A stretch of DNA of 64,000 bases from UBA910 sp964369145 (GTDB lineage: Bacteria > Patescibacteriota > Minisyncoccia > Phycocordibacterales > DATDWN01), in NCBI GenBank assembly GCA_964369145.1, contig CAYJEE010000001.1:1-64000 (forward strand), given 5' to 3'. Shown piece after piece: positions 41,691-49,267 of the stretch. A program made the position numbers and the translations under genes. A model generated the notes under the pieces. It did not search any database, was not told the DNA's origin, and worked only from the letters and a program-made list of their open reading frames with translations. The stretch's first letter is position 1; every line of letters starts with the position of its first letter.

Positions 41691-42095
41691 ATGGAAGATA
41701 CAAAATCAGCAAAATACATAGAGGCAGTAGGACGACGCAAAACAGCAGTGGCGCGTGTTCGACTCACACCTGCATCTAAGAACTCTTTCCAGATCAACGA
41801 AAAAGATTTGGACTCATATTTTCCTACAGAAGAGATGCGACTGATCGTAACTTCAGCAGTGAAGGAGGCAAAAGCGGGAACTTATAAAGTATCTGCAAAG
41901 CTTATCGGTGGAGGTATCCACTCACAGTCAGAAGCTCTCCGACATGCTATCTCACGAGCACTCGTAAAAGAAGATCCTCATACTCGAGGAGCTCTCAAGA
42001 AAGCAGGGATGCTCAAACGAGATCCACGAGCTAAAGAGCGACGAAAATTCGGTCTCAAGAAAGCGCGAAAGTCACCTCAGTGGTCAAAACGATAA
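41691..42095 (+). CDS. rpsI: 30S ribosomal protein uS9
   Basis: 134 residues. EAVGRRKTAVARVRLTP, GGGIHSQSEALRHAISRAL, and the conserved tail RRKFGLKKARKSPQWSKR that reaches the P-site. Last gene of the cluster, followed by a terminator. Confidence 0.97.
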   Translation: MEDTKSAKYIEAVGRRKTAVARVRLTPASKNSFQINEKDLDSYFPTEEMRLIVTSAVKEAKAGTYKVSAKLIGGGIHSQSEALRHAISRALVKEDPHTRGALKKAGMLKRDPRAKERRKFGLKKARKSPQWSKR

Positions 42096-42097
42096 TA

Positions 42098-42126
42098 AAA
42101 AAATCCCCATCTTGGGGATTTTTTTA
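42098..42126 (+). terminator. terminator of the ribosomal operon
   Basis: AAAATCCCC-ATCTT-GGGGATTTTTTT. One of the few core-gene units here with a classical terminator. Confidence 0.93.
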
Positions 42127-42164
42127 ATGTTTGCATTTTTTTGTCCAAGATCTATAATATATAT

Positions 42165-42325
42165 CACAACCATAGATAAAACCCATCACCAAAAATTGCA
42201 TCCTGCGTCGGTATCCGGCGAGGTGCGGATATCAATTGATATCACGAAAGATGGTACCTCGCTCACTGAGCCTAGTGTAACTGCCGTTGTTGTAAAATGA
42301 TCTCTTGAGAGATCATTTTACTTTT
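42165..42325 (+). ncRNA. candidate ncRNA or very small gene
   Basis: Promoter TTGCAT (42131-42136), 16-bp spacer, TATAAT (42153-42158); terminator AAAATGATCTC-TTGA-GAGATCATTTT at 42294-42319 with a trailing T-run. Inside is a perfect 16-bp palindrome GATATCAATTGATATC (42228-42243) within GAGGT..ACCTC. An open frame ending at the TGA in the terminator stem reads SVSGEVRISIDITKDG and then SVTAVVVK, which looks protein-like, but there is no good start or ribosome site. Both readings are kept open. Confidence 0.4.
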
Positions 42326-42397
42326 TGTATAAAAGTTTTTTATTGGAAAATATTAAGGTCTTTGATTTTATAAAATTTTCGAGTATAATCCACTCGT

Positions 42398-43033
42398 ATG
42401 AATGACGATCAACTAAAAAAAGATTTAGAAGAATCACTCGAAGATGCAGAAAATTCCCCTAGCCCAGGCCTAGGGGAAGATGAATCTAGTGAGGATGTAG
42501 ATGATATTGTGTTTGAGGATAATACAGAGGTAACGGGAGCGGATTTTAATAAAAAATACAGTGCGCTCAAAGGGAAAGTAAAAGAGCTCGAAGCGAAAGC
42601 GACAGAATACCTCAATGGATGGCAGAGAGATAAAGCGGATTTTATAAACCTTCGAAAAAAAGATGAGGAGATGAAGAAAGGGATAGTCTCTCTTGCAAAA
42701 GAGGATTTGATCACTGAGCTCATCCCTGTACTCGATAGCTTTGAGTCTGCAATGAAAAACAAAGAAGCATGGGAGAAGGTGGATGCAAACTGGAGGGTAG
42801 GGGTGGAGTACATTGCAAGCCAGCTTAACCAGACGCTTGAAAACAATGGTTTGAAGAAAGTGTACCCATTGGGCCAACCCTTCGATCATACTCGCGATGA
42901 GGCTATCGAAATGCTCCCTACAGAGGATAAGAGTAAAGATGGGGTAGTGGTGGAAGTAGTCCAAACCGGCTACATGTTTGGTGACCGTCTCGTGCGACCA
43001 CCAAAGGTTAAAGTTGGTGAATATAATGTATAA
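42398..43033 (+). CDS. grpE: GrpE nucleotide exchange factor
   Basis: 211 residues. Acidic disordered N-terminus, coiled coil (about 55-105), then DLITELIPVLDSFESAMKNK and the beta-wing with NGLKKVYPLGQPFDHTRDEA and VVEVVQTGYMFGDRLVRPPK. Releases ADP from DnaK. TATAAT (42384-42389) ends 8 nt before the ATG. The N-terminal codons at 42454-42478 are the palindrome TTCCCCTAG..CTAGGGGAA, encoding SPSPGLGE, apparently an in-frame insertion in the disordered part. Confidence 0.96.
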   Translation: MNDDQLKKDLEESLEDAENSPSPGLGEDESSEDVDDIVFEDNTEVTGADFNKKYSALKGKVKELEAKATEYLNGWQRDKADFINLRKKDEEMKKGIVSLAKEDLITELIPVLDSFESAMKNKEAWEKVDANWRVGVEYIASQLNQTLENNGLKKVYPLGQPFDHTRDEAIEMLPTEDKSKDGVVVEVVQTGYMFGDRLVRPPKVKVGEYNV

Positions 43034-43036
43034 AAC

Positions 43037-43148
43037 TTGCATAAAAATCAAAAGATATTATAATAGTTAACATGTTAAGTATCCGTATTGCATTTCATTC
43101 GTAACCATTCGTAGATTCGCATTATTCGTTAATTCGTATATTACACAT
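43037..43148 (+). promoter_or_regulatory. dnaK upstream region: two promoters, palindrome and ATTCG repeats
   Basis: Distal promoter TTGCAT (43037-43042), 16 bp, TATAAT (43059-43064), followed by palindrome TTAACATGTTAA (43067-43078). Then five ATTCG repeats start at 43097, 43107, 43115, 43124 and 43132 (steps of 10, 8, 9, 8). A proximal TATATT (43137-43142) ends 6 nt before the dnaK ATG. The repeats lie between the two promoters; a heat-shock regulator site is possible. No CIRCE element is seen. Confidence 0.6.
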
Positions 43149-45053
43149 ATGTCTAAAATTATAGGTATCGATCTTGGAACAACAAACTCAGCCGTCGCAG
43201 TCATGGAAGTAGGTGCTCCAAAAATCCTTGAAAACACAGAGGGTGCACGTACCACTCCGTCTATTGTCGCTGTTTCAAAAACAGGTGAGCGTCTCGTGGG
43301 ACTTCTCGCAAAGCGACAAGCAGTGACCAACCCAAAGAACACTATCTTTGGTATCAAGCGATTCATCGGTCACTCATATGACGATGCTGCAGTACAGAAA
43401 GATAAGGGTATTGTGCCGTATGAAATGTCAAAAGCTCCCTCTGGAGGCGTACTTGTCACACTCAATGGAAAACAATATTCTCCAGAAGAAGTGTCAGCGA
43501 TGATCATTTCAAAACTCAAAGCAGATGCAGAAGCAAAGCTTGGTGAGAAAGTGACTCAGGCTATCATCACCGTACCTGCGTATTTCAACGACACTCAGCG
43601 AAAAGCAACAAAAGACGCAGGAGCAATCGCAGGACTCGAAGTGTTGCGTATCATCAACGAACCGACAGCAGCAGCGCTCGCGTACGGTTTCGACAAAAAT
43701 CGAAAAGATGAAAAAATCGTAGTCTTTGACTTCGGAGGAGGTACCTTCGACGTTTCAGTACTCGAAGTGGACGTGGATGAAGTCGGTGGAGATATCAAGG
43801 TGAAAGCAACAGACGGAGACTCACACTTGGGAGGTAAAGATATCGACCAGAAAATCATCAACTTTTTGGCGGATGAATTTAAAAAAGAATCAGGTATCGA
43901 TGTACGTAACGACGCACTCGCACTCCAGCGTCTCGATGAGGCAGCAGAAAAGGCAAAAATCGAGCTCTCTTCAGCACAGGAGTCAGAAGTAAATATTCCA
44001 TTTATCACTTCAGACTCATCTGGTCCACGACACCTCTTGGTAAAAATCACTCGAGCAAAACTCGAAGAACTCGCGGATGAATTTATCGAGCGAGCAATGC
44101 AGATCACAAAACGAGCGATGGAAGCATCGGGCTTTGACAAGTCTGCGATCAATGAAGTAATCCTCGTTGGAGGTCAGACTCGAATGCCAAAAATGGCTGA
44201 GCGAGTGAAAGAATTTTTCAACAAAGAGCCAAACAAATCTATCAACCCAGACGAAGTGGTAGCACTCGGTGCTGCGATCCAGGGAGGTATCCTTTCTGGA
44301 GATGTAAAAGACGTGCTCCTGCTCGATGTGATCCCACTCTCACTTGGTATTGAGACAATGGGAAATGTGTCTACAAAACTCATTGAACGAAACACCACAA
44401 TCCCTGCATCTAAATCTCAGGTATTTTCTACTGCAGCGGACAACCAAACATCTGTAGAGATTCATATCACCCAAGGTGAACGAGCGATGGCAGCAGACAA
44501 CAAGTCTCTCGGTCGCTTTATCCTCGATGGTATCCCACCAGCGCCACGTGGTATGCCACAAGTAGAAGTGACTTTCGATGTGGATGCAAACGGAATACTT
44601 TCAGTAAAAGCAAAAGACAAAGCGACAAACAAAGAGCAGTCGATCCGTATCGAAGCACGCTCAGGACTTTCAAAAGAAGATATCGAACGAATGCAGAAAG
44701 ACGCTGAAGCTCATGCTGCTGATGATCAGAAAAAGCGAGACCTCGCTGAGGCGAAAAATATTGCAGAGCAGATGACGTACACTGCAGAAAAAGCACTCAA
44801 AGACAATGGAGATAAAGTAAGTACAGAAATTAAAGAAGGTGTGGAAGCAAAAATTGCAGAACTCAAGACAGCGAAAGATGGCACTGATATTGAAGCAATG
44901 AAAAAAGCGACAGAAGCACTCTCAACTGAAATGTCTAAAATAGGAGAAGCGATGAGTAAAGCGTCTCCTGAACAACCTGCAGGTGAAGCTCCAAAAACTG
45001 AAGGAGAAAATGTAAGAGAAGCAGAATTTGAAGAGAAAAAAGAGAATAATTAA
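43149..45053 (+). CDS. dnaK: chaperone DnaK (Hsp70)
   Basis: 634 residues, full length. IGIDLGTTNSAVAVMEVG, IINEPTAAALAYGFD, FDFGGGTFDVSVLEV, ILVGGQTRMP in the ATPase; substrate-binding domain from about residue 385 (DVIPLSLGIETMGN) and a helical lid. Works with GrpE and DnaJ next to it. A proximal -10 supports a leaderless transcript; a distal promoter gives a leader of about 85 nt. Its 3' end carries a large hairpin element. Confidence 0.99.
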   Translation: MSKIIGIDLGTTNSAVAVMEVGAPKILENTEGARTTPSIVAVSKTGERLVGLLAKRQAVTNPKNTIFGIKRFIGHSYDDAAVQKDKGIVPYEMSKAPSGGVLVTLNGKQYSPEEVSAMIISKLKADAEAKLGEKVTQAIITVPAYFNDTQRKATKDAGAIAGLEVLRIINEPTAAALAYGFDKNRKDEKIVVFDFGGGTFDVSVLEVDVDEVGGDIKVKATDGDSHLGGKDIDQKIINFLADEFKKESGIDVRNDALALQRLDEAAEKAKIELSSAQESEVNIPFITSDSSGPRHLLVKITRAKLEELADEFIERAMQITKRAMEASGFDKSAINEVILVGGQTRMPKMAERVKEFFNKEPNKSINPDEVVALGAAIQGGILSGDVKDVLLLDVIPLSLGIETMGNVSTKLIERNTTIPASKSQVFSTAADNQTSVEIHITQGERAMAADNKSLGRFILDGIPPAPRGMPQVEVTFDVDANGILSVKAKDKATNKEQSIRIEARSGLSKEDIERMQKDAEAHAADDQKKRDLAEAKNIAEQMTYTAEKALKDNGDKVSTEIKEGVEAKIAELKTAKDGTDIEAMKKATEALSTEMSKIGEAMSKASPEQPAGEAPKTEGENVREAEFEEKKENN

Positions 45054-45063
45054 TTTAATTTTA

Positions 45064-45203
45064 GAACGTCCTCGCCTTTTATCAAACAAAACACAATTTT
45101 CTCTGCCTCCCGCTAATTCCCTCTGGTCACCCCTGAGTACAGGGGCAGGCGCTCACGGCTAGAGAAAATTGTTGTTGTTTGAAATAAAAGCCTGCGAATG
45201 TTC
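45064..45203 (+). other. large structured 3' element after dnaK
   Basis: Starts 10 nt after the stop. Outer pairs GAAC/GTTC and CGC/GCG; long stem CTTTTAT-c-AAACAA-aac-ACAATTTTCTCT with AGAGAAAATTGT-tg-TTGTTT-gaa-ATAAAAG; head with GCCT/AGGC and CCCCT-GAGTAC-AGGGG. No T-run follows. Same position and three-level design as the other elements. Confidence 0.6.
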
Positions 45204-45242
45204 AAAAAGTTAAATCAATTATTCTTTAGTGATAGGTAGGAA

Positions 45243-45273
45243 AAAGACCGGGAGCGTGTGCTCACCGGTCTTT
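45243..45273 (-). terminator. terminator of the 92-aa gene
   Basis: AAAGACCGG / CCGGTCTTT with inner GAGC/GCTC; TTTTTCC follows on the minus strand. Confidence 0.85.
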
Positions 45274-45283
45274 GGTCTCCGCT

Positions 45284-45562
45284 TCATACAGTTTGGAAGT
45301 GATCCTGGTAGAATCTTCCAACAAGATCTTCCGGTGCTTCCAGAGTATCGCCTTTAGGTAAAGAATCTTTCGTGATGTATTCTGTATCACGCGATCCTTT
45401 AACTAATACAGCAATATACTCCGTATCGCCCTTCGTTAGTGTCCAGCTTTTGGTCGAGCCGGTTTTCGATAACCAGCCTGACCTAGTCAAGAAAAGGTAA
45501 ACTTCTGTCTCGGTGATGAAACTACCGTACAAAGAAGCTCCGTTTAGCCGTACAAAATACAT
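45284..45562 (-). CDS. 92-aa hypothetical protein
   Basis: Beta-rich start (MYFVRLNGASLYGSFITETE), then VYLFLTRSGWLSKTGSTKSW and a Lys/Asp/Thr-rich middle. No signal or membrane segment. Start moved to 45562 because GGAGGAGG lies 5 nt before that ATG; the longer frame starts inside the ribosome site. Minus-strand TTGACG at 45602-45607 is the likely -35. TGA stop, own terminator. Splits dnaK from dnaJ. Not recognised. Confidence 0.7.
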   Translation of the reverse strand: MYFVRLNGASLYGSFITETEVYLFLTRSGWLSKTGSTKSWTLTKGDTEYIAVLVKGSRDTEYITKDSLPKGDTLEAPEDLVGRFYQDHFQTV

Positions 45563-45621
45563 GCAGACCTCCTCCATTAACCCTACTTGAATTTACAGGT
45601 ACGTCAAGTATACTATCAATC

Positions 45622-46710
45622 ATGGCAAACAAAGACTATTATCAAATTCTTGGTGTTCAAAAAGGCGCATCAAAAGACGAAATTAAAAAAGCGTTTCGTA
45701 CGCTCGCGCACAAATATCACCCTGACAAAGGCGGTGATGCAGAAAAGTTTAAAGAAATAAACGAAGCGTATGGAGTGCTTTCAGATGACAAAAAGAAAGC
45801 GACGTATGACCAGTATGGCTCTGCAGATGCGGGAGCAGGCTTCGGTGGTGGCAATCCATTTGGTGGAGGAGCAGGCTTCGGTGGTTTTGATTTCTCTGGA
45901 TTCCAGCAAGGAGGCCAAGGTGGTGGTTTTGAATTCGATATGGGAGACCTTTTTGGTGATATGTTTGGAGGAGGGAGACAGTCGCGAGCACCGCGAGGCT
46001 CTGATATCCAAGTAGACCTCGAACTTTCTTTTGAAGACGCAGTCTTCGGTACAGAACATACATTTTCTCTCAACAAAACATCAGTCTGTGATCATTGTGG
46101 AGGCAACGGAGCTGAAAAAGGAAGTGATCTCACGACATGTTCTACCTGTGACGGAAAAGGAAAGGTGAAAGAAATTAAAAGTACTATTTTTGGACAGTTT
46201 GAGTCTGCAGCAGTCTGTCGCACCTGTCATGGAAAAGGTAAGGTACCAAAGGTGAAATGCTCTGTATGTAAAGGTCACGGAGTGCACCGCAAACCTACAG
46301 AAATAAAAGTAAAAATCCCTGCAGGAATAAATGCAGGTGAGATGGTGCGTCTCTCTGGTGGAGGAGAAGCTGTCGAAGGTGGGGCATCCGGAGATCTCTA
46401 TATCCGCATGCACATAAAAAAGCATCCATACTTTTCAAAAGTCGATCACAATCTCGTAATGGACAAGAAAATCAAACTCACTGATGCACTTTTAGGTACA
46501 AGCTACGATATTAAAACTCTTGATGGAGATATTTCACTGAAAATACCCGAAGGCATCCAGCATGGAGAAGTTCTCAAGATTAAAGGTAAGGGTGTGCCGT
46601 ATGACGGATCAAAACGTGGTGATATTTTAGTACGAGTACTGATCGATATTCCGAAACTCTCACGAAACAGTCGAAAGCTCATCGAAGAACTAAAAAAGGA
46701 AGGTATCTAA
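45622..46710 (+). CDS. dnaJ: chaperone DnaJ (Hsp40)
   Basis: 362 residues. J domain with HPD (LAHKYHPDKGGDAEKFKEIN), Gly/Phe-rich linker, four CxxCxGxG zinc motifs (CDHCGGNG, CSTCDGKG, CRTCHGKG, CSVCKGHG), C-terminal substrate domains. Stimulates DnaK. TATACT (45609-45614) ends 7 nt before the ATG. A CCGCC..GGCGG hairpin containing CCTAGGGTACCCC follows the stop. Confidence 0.98.
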   Translation: MANKDYYQILGVQKGASKDEIKKAFRTLAHKYHPDKGGDAEKFKEINEAYGVLSDDKKKATYDQYGSADAGAGFGGGNPFGGGAGFGGFDFSGFQQGGQGGGFEFDMGDLFGDMFGGGRQSRAPRGSDIQVDLELSFEDAVFGTEHTFSLNKTSVCDHCGGNGAEKGSDLTTCSTCDGKGKVKEIKSTIFGQFESAAVCRTCHGKGKVPKVKCSVCKGHGVHRKPTEIKVKIPAGINAGEMVRLSGGGEAVEGGASGDLYIRMHIKKHPYFSKVDHNLVMDKKIKLTDALLGTSYDIKTLDGDISLKIPEGIQHGEVLKIKGKGVPYDGSKRGDILVRVLIDIPKLSRNSRKLIEELKKEGI

Positions 46711-46790
46711 ACTCCGCCCTAGGGTACCCCTTTGGCGGATTACATACATATCCACAAGGATAAATAAGAAAATTTGATATACTTATGAGT

Positions 46791-47246
46791 ATGAATTTTC
46801 CTACAGATGTTCTTGTGATTGTTGGTATAGTAGTCGTCGGTACCTTTTTTACTTTTTTCTTTGGAAAGAGTAGGGGAGTGACAGCGATCCTCTCGCTTTT
46901 CGGTGCAATACCTTTGTTCCAAGCTTTTCCTTTTACCACCAAACTCACCGTAGCGACTGGCGCACTCCCACAAGCACTCAATGTAGTTGGTATATTTTTA
47001 GTGTTTGTTATCTTTTTGTATTTTTTACTTGATCGATATGTAGTGGGGGATTTTGTGGAGGGTAATTTTTTCAAATCAGTGCTTATGGGTATTGCATTTA
47101 CTGCAGTTATACTTGCTCTTGTTTATTTTGTTCTCCCATTTGATGCGATCTATGATTTCAAACCAAACATCGACCAGTGGTTTTCTGGTAACTTTGGGCT
47201 TTTCTGGTGGATCCTCGCTCCACTTGTGATTATTTTCTTTATGTAG
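46791..47246 (+). CDS. four-helix membrane protein
   Basis: 151 residues, hydrophobic segments at about 7-25, 33-50, 64-85, 97-117 and 131-150. The acidic Trp-containing loop (NIDQWFSGNFGLFWWILAP) is distinctive. No family recognised; a CvpA-like topology is only a loose resemblance. Start 46791 rather than 46785: TATACT (46778-46783) ends 7 nt before it. Confidence 0.75.
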   Translation: MNFPTDVLVIVGIVVVGTFFTFFFGKSRGVTAILSLFGAIPLFQAFPFTTKLTVATGALPQALNVVGIFLVFVIFLYFLLDRYVVGDFVEGNFFKSVLMGIAFTAVILALVYFVLPFDAIYDFKPNIDQWFSGNFGLFWWILAPLVIIFFM

Positions 47247-47326
47247 GTGTTGACATGCTTATTCCTTATAGTAGCATTATAAATGGACGCTCTTCTGGGC
47301 GTACTATTAAGGTAGAAGGTGTAAAT

Positions 47327-47539
47327 ATGAATAACAGCAATGTCCCTTTCCTTGTCCGAGATGACGACTTCCGAAAGTCTTCTTGGTCAAAGAATAACCC
47401 GAAGACGTGTGTACTGGTTGCCAAAAAACCAGAAGGTGTCGCTCTTCGCGACAGTAAAGATCCCGACAAGAAGACACTTTTCTTCAATCATGAAGAGTGG
47501 GATGCGTTCCTTGCTGGTGTTAAAGGGGGTGAGTTTTAA
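47327..47539 (+). CDS. DUF397-domain protein
   Basis: 70 residues. FRKSSWSKNNPKTCVLVA, GVALRDSKDPDKKTLFF and EEWDAFLAGVKGGEF reproduce the DUF397 consensus closely (W/F-RKSS-S, CVEVA, VRDSKDP, L.F, W.AF..GV..GEF). DUF397 is characteristic of Actinobacteria, where it usually follows an XRE-type regulator; none is next to it here. ATG chosen from AGAAGGTG about 4 nt upstream. TTGACA around 47248 and a strong terminator frame a single-gene unit. Function unresolved even in Actinobacteria. Confidence 0.85.
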   Translation: MNNSNVPFLVRDDDFRKSSWSKNNPKTCVLVAKKPEGVALRDSKDPDKKTLFFNHEEWDAFLAGVKGGEF

Positions 47540-47555
47540 ACCACTCTCTTGCGAT

Positions 47556-47590
47556 AATACGGGCAAGTCAAAAACTTGTCCGTATTTACT
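47556..47590 (+). terminator. terminator of the DUF397 gene
   Basis: AATACGGGCAAGT-CAAAA-ACTTGTCCGTATT, 13-bp near-perfect stem, then TACTTATT. Confidence 0.8.
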
Positions 47591-47619
47591 TATTCTAAAT
47601 ACCTATCAAACATCATTTT

Positions 47620-48102
47620 ATGAAAAAATTTTTATACATTATACCTGGATGGGAAGAAACCTGTCGGCGTAAACCCTACAAACAATTGAAAATTGTTGCA
47701 GAAAAAAAAGGTTACAAAGTGGTATCTATAAAAGTCGATTGGAAGAAACCCTTATCTGGTCAGCTTTTTGTTGTAGAAAAAGAAGCAATTGTTTTTGGTT
47801 TTTCTCTTGGCGCTATACTAGGATGGCTTGTGGCACAAAAGTACCCTTGCAAACATTTAATTTTAGCATCTATGACTCCGCATAGCAGTTTCAAAGATCC
47901 TAAAATTAAAAAACTATTGATTGAAATAACTGGCGCTACGTTTGTCTTTGATATCAATGCTAATCTTAAGAAAAATCATCGAGCAGAAAATCAAACTATA
48001 ATTTACGGGGATCAGGAAGAAGAAAAAGCTGATATTTTAGTTACCAACACTCAACATGAACTTACCTCTAACTATATAAAGGTAATTGAGAAGCTTTTGT
48101 AA
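47620..48102 (+). CDS. small alpha/beta-hydrolase-fold protein
   Basis: 160 residues. Nucleophile elbow VFGFSLGAILGWL (GxSxG), N-terminal YIIPGWEET as the oxyanion-side loop, and a C-terminal His in VTNTQHELTS. The Asp partner may be in IYGDQEEEK. Resembles short RBBP9/YdeN-like or PGAP-like hydrolases; substrate unknown. No Shine-Dalgarno. Confidence 0.75.
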   Translation: MKKFLYIIPGWEETCRRKPYKQLKIVAEKKGYKVVSIKVDWKKPLSGQLFVVEKEAIVFGFSLGAILGWLVAQKYPCKHLILASMTPHSSFKDPKIKKLLIEITGATFVFDINANLKKNHRAENQTIIYGDQEEEKADILVTNTQHELTSNYIKVIEKLL

Positions 48103-48157
48103 GAATTATAGGTCAAATAACTTGGCAATTTTAAAGTATTTTTCAGAGGGTTTCTAG

Positions 48158-48186
48158 AAATGGCTCAATAAAGCCATTTATTTTAG
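48158..48186 (+). terminator. terminator after the hydrolase gene
   Basis: AAATGGCT-CAATAA-AGCCATTT then ATTTTAG. Confidence 0.75.
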
Positions 48187-48307
48187 TGTTTGTAAAGTCA
48201 ATAGAATAACTGTGGATAACTATTGACAATTTTTTAAAAAGGGTTAGAGTTTACATCAGATAGGGACACAGATCCCTCAACATTTCTTTCATAAGGAGTG
48301 GAAAGCC

Positions 48308-49141
48308 ATGCGCCCCACCAATCGTTTTGCGATCGTTACTTTTTTGGTTGCTTTGATGTTCTGTGCAACCACGCCCGCAACCGCCCAGTTTTTGCCCGGT
48401 AACGAACCAGTTGGGGTTTACCCCCAACCCGGACCCTACCAGAACCCCGTCGCGGTGAGTCTCGTCGAAAATGGGGGCACTGTTGCCCTCAAGGTCCAAC
48501 TGACCTACAGCCGTACCTGCATCGGGATATACTCCGCGTTCGTCCAGCTCGAAAGGGAGGTGTCCGGCAATTGGATTGGGCAAGGCGCTCAGGTACCGGT
48601 CCAGCTCGGACGTTTCGGCCGAGGTCCACTCGACAAAACACTCCGTACGGCGGCGGTCTTCACTCCGCCAGATGGAGGAGGGTTTGCGACCGGTGACTAC
48701 AGGCTCAAGATCTCACCCTGGCTCTTTACGGGTGACGGGTGCCCGGTGTCGCAATACATAACCCACATCGAAACCCCTTTTCTCCACATCGGCGCCGGCT
48801 TCAACGGCAGGCTGTCGAGTGTGGGAAAAACCAGTATACCATCTCTCAACGATGGTAAGCTGGAATTCCAGGCAATTTTGGTTAGTCGTACCAGACTCAC
48901 CATTTTCCAAGAATTTGGTTCCGAAAAGGTAGTGGGGCTCTCCGAGGACTACCCGGCAGGAAACACGAGCATCAAGACGAATCTCCATCCGGAATTTCGT
49001 CCTGGTCTGCCCATTAAGGTGCATATCCTTGATCTGGAGTCTGGCGACTCGACCGTCGCCACGCTCTTCGAGCCAGCACCGAATGTTCGTTTTAATGCCA
49101 TCCCTCGGAATACCGAGGGTGGCCAACCGGAGTGGCAATAG
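48308..49141 (+). CDS. secreted protein of unknown function, GC-rich
   Basis: 277 residues with a signal peptide (RFAIVTFLVALMFCATTPAT, cut near AQ). Mature part: beta-rich, with YSRTCIGIYSAFVQLEREV, GDYRLKISPWLFTGDGC and two or three Cys. Promoter TTGACA-16-TAGAGT; Shine-Dalgarno AAGGAG 9 nt upstream; terminator 19 nt after the stop. The gene is markedly GC-richer than neighbours and uses CGC/CGG/CGT arginines in place of CGA, so recent transfer is likely. Not recognised. Confidence 0.75.
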   Translation: MRPTNRFAIVTFLVALMFCATTPATAQFLPGNEPVGVYPQPGPYQNPVAVSLVENGGTVALKVQLTYSRTCIGIYSAFVQLEREVSGNWIGQGAQVPVQLGRFGRGPLDKTLRTAAVFTPPDGGGFATGDYRLKISPWLFTGDGCPVSQYITHIETPFLHIGAGFNGRLSSVGKTSIPSLNDGKLEFQAILVSRTRLTIFQEFGSEKVVGLSEDYPAGNTSIKTNLHPEFRPGLPIKVHILDLESGDSTVATLFEPAPNVRFNAIPRNTEGGQPEWQ

Positions 49142-49159
49142 CCACTCCACAACAATACA

Positions 49160-49192
49160 GCCGCCATACCCCTCGAGGTCGTGGCGGCTTTT
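49160..49192 (+). terminator. terminator of the GC-rich secreted gene
   Basis: GCCGCCA..CCTCGAGG..TGGCGGC then TTTT. Confidence 0.9.
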
Positions 49193-49267
49193 ACCATATA
49201 TAAATTCTTTATCCACACTTTTTGATTTTACACAGTATTGTTTTTTTCTCTGTGATATAATTTCTTC

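Noticed and set aside
42470..43051. 193-codon minus-strand frame opposite grpE
   Set aside because: Codon-shadow of a conserved gene; no promoter or ribosome site.
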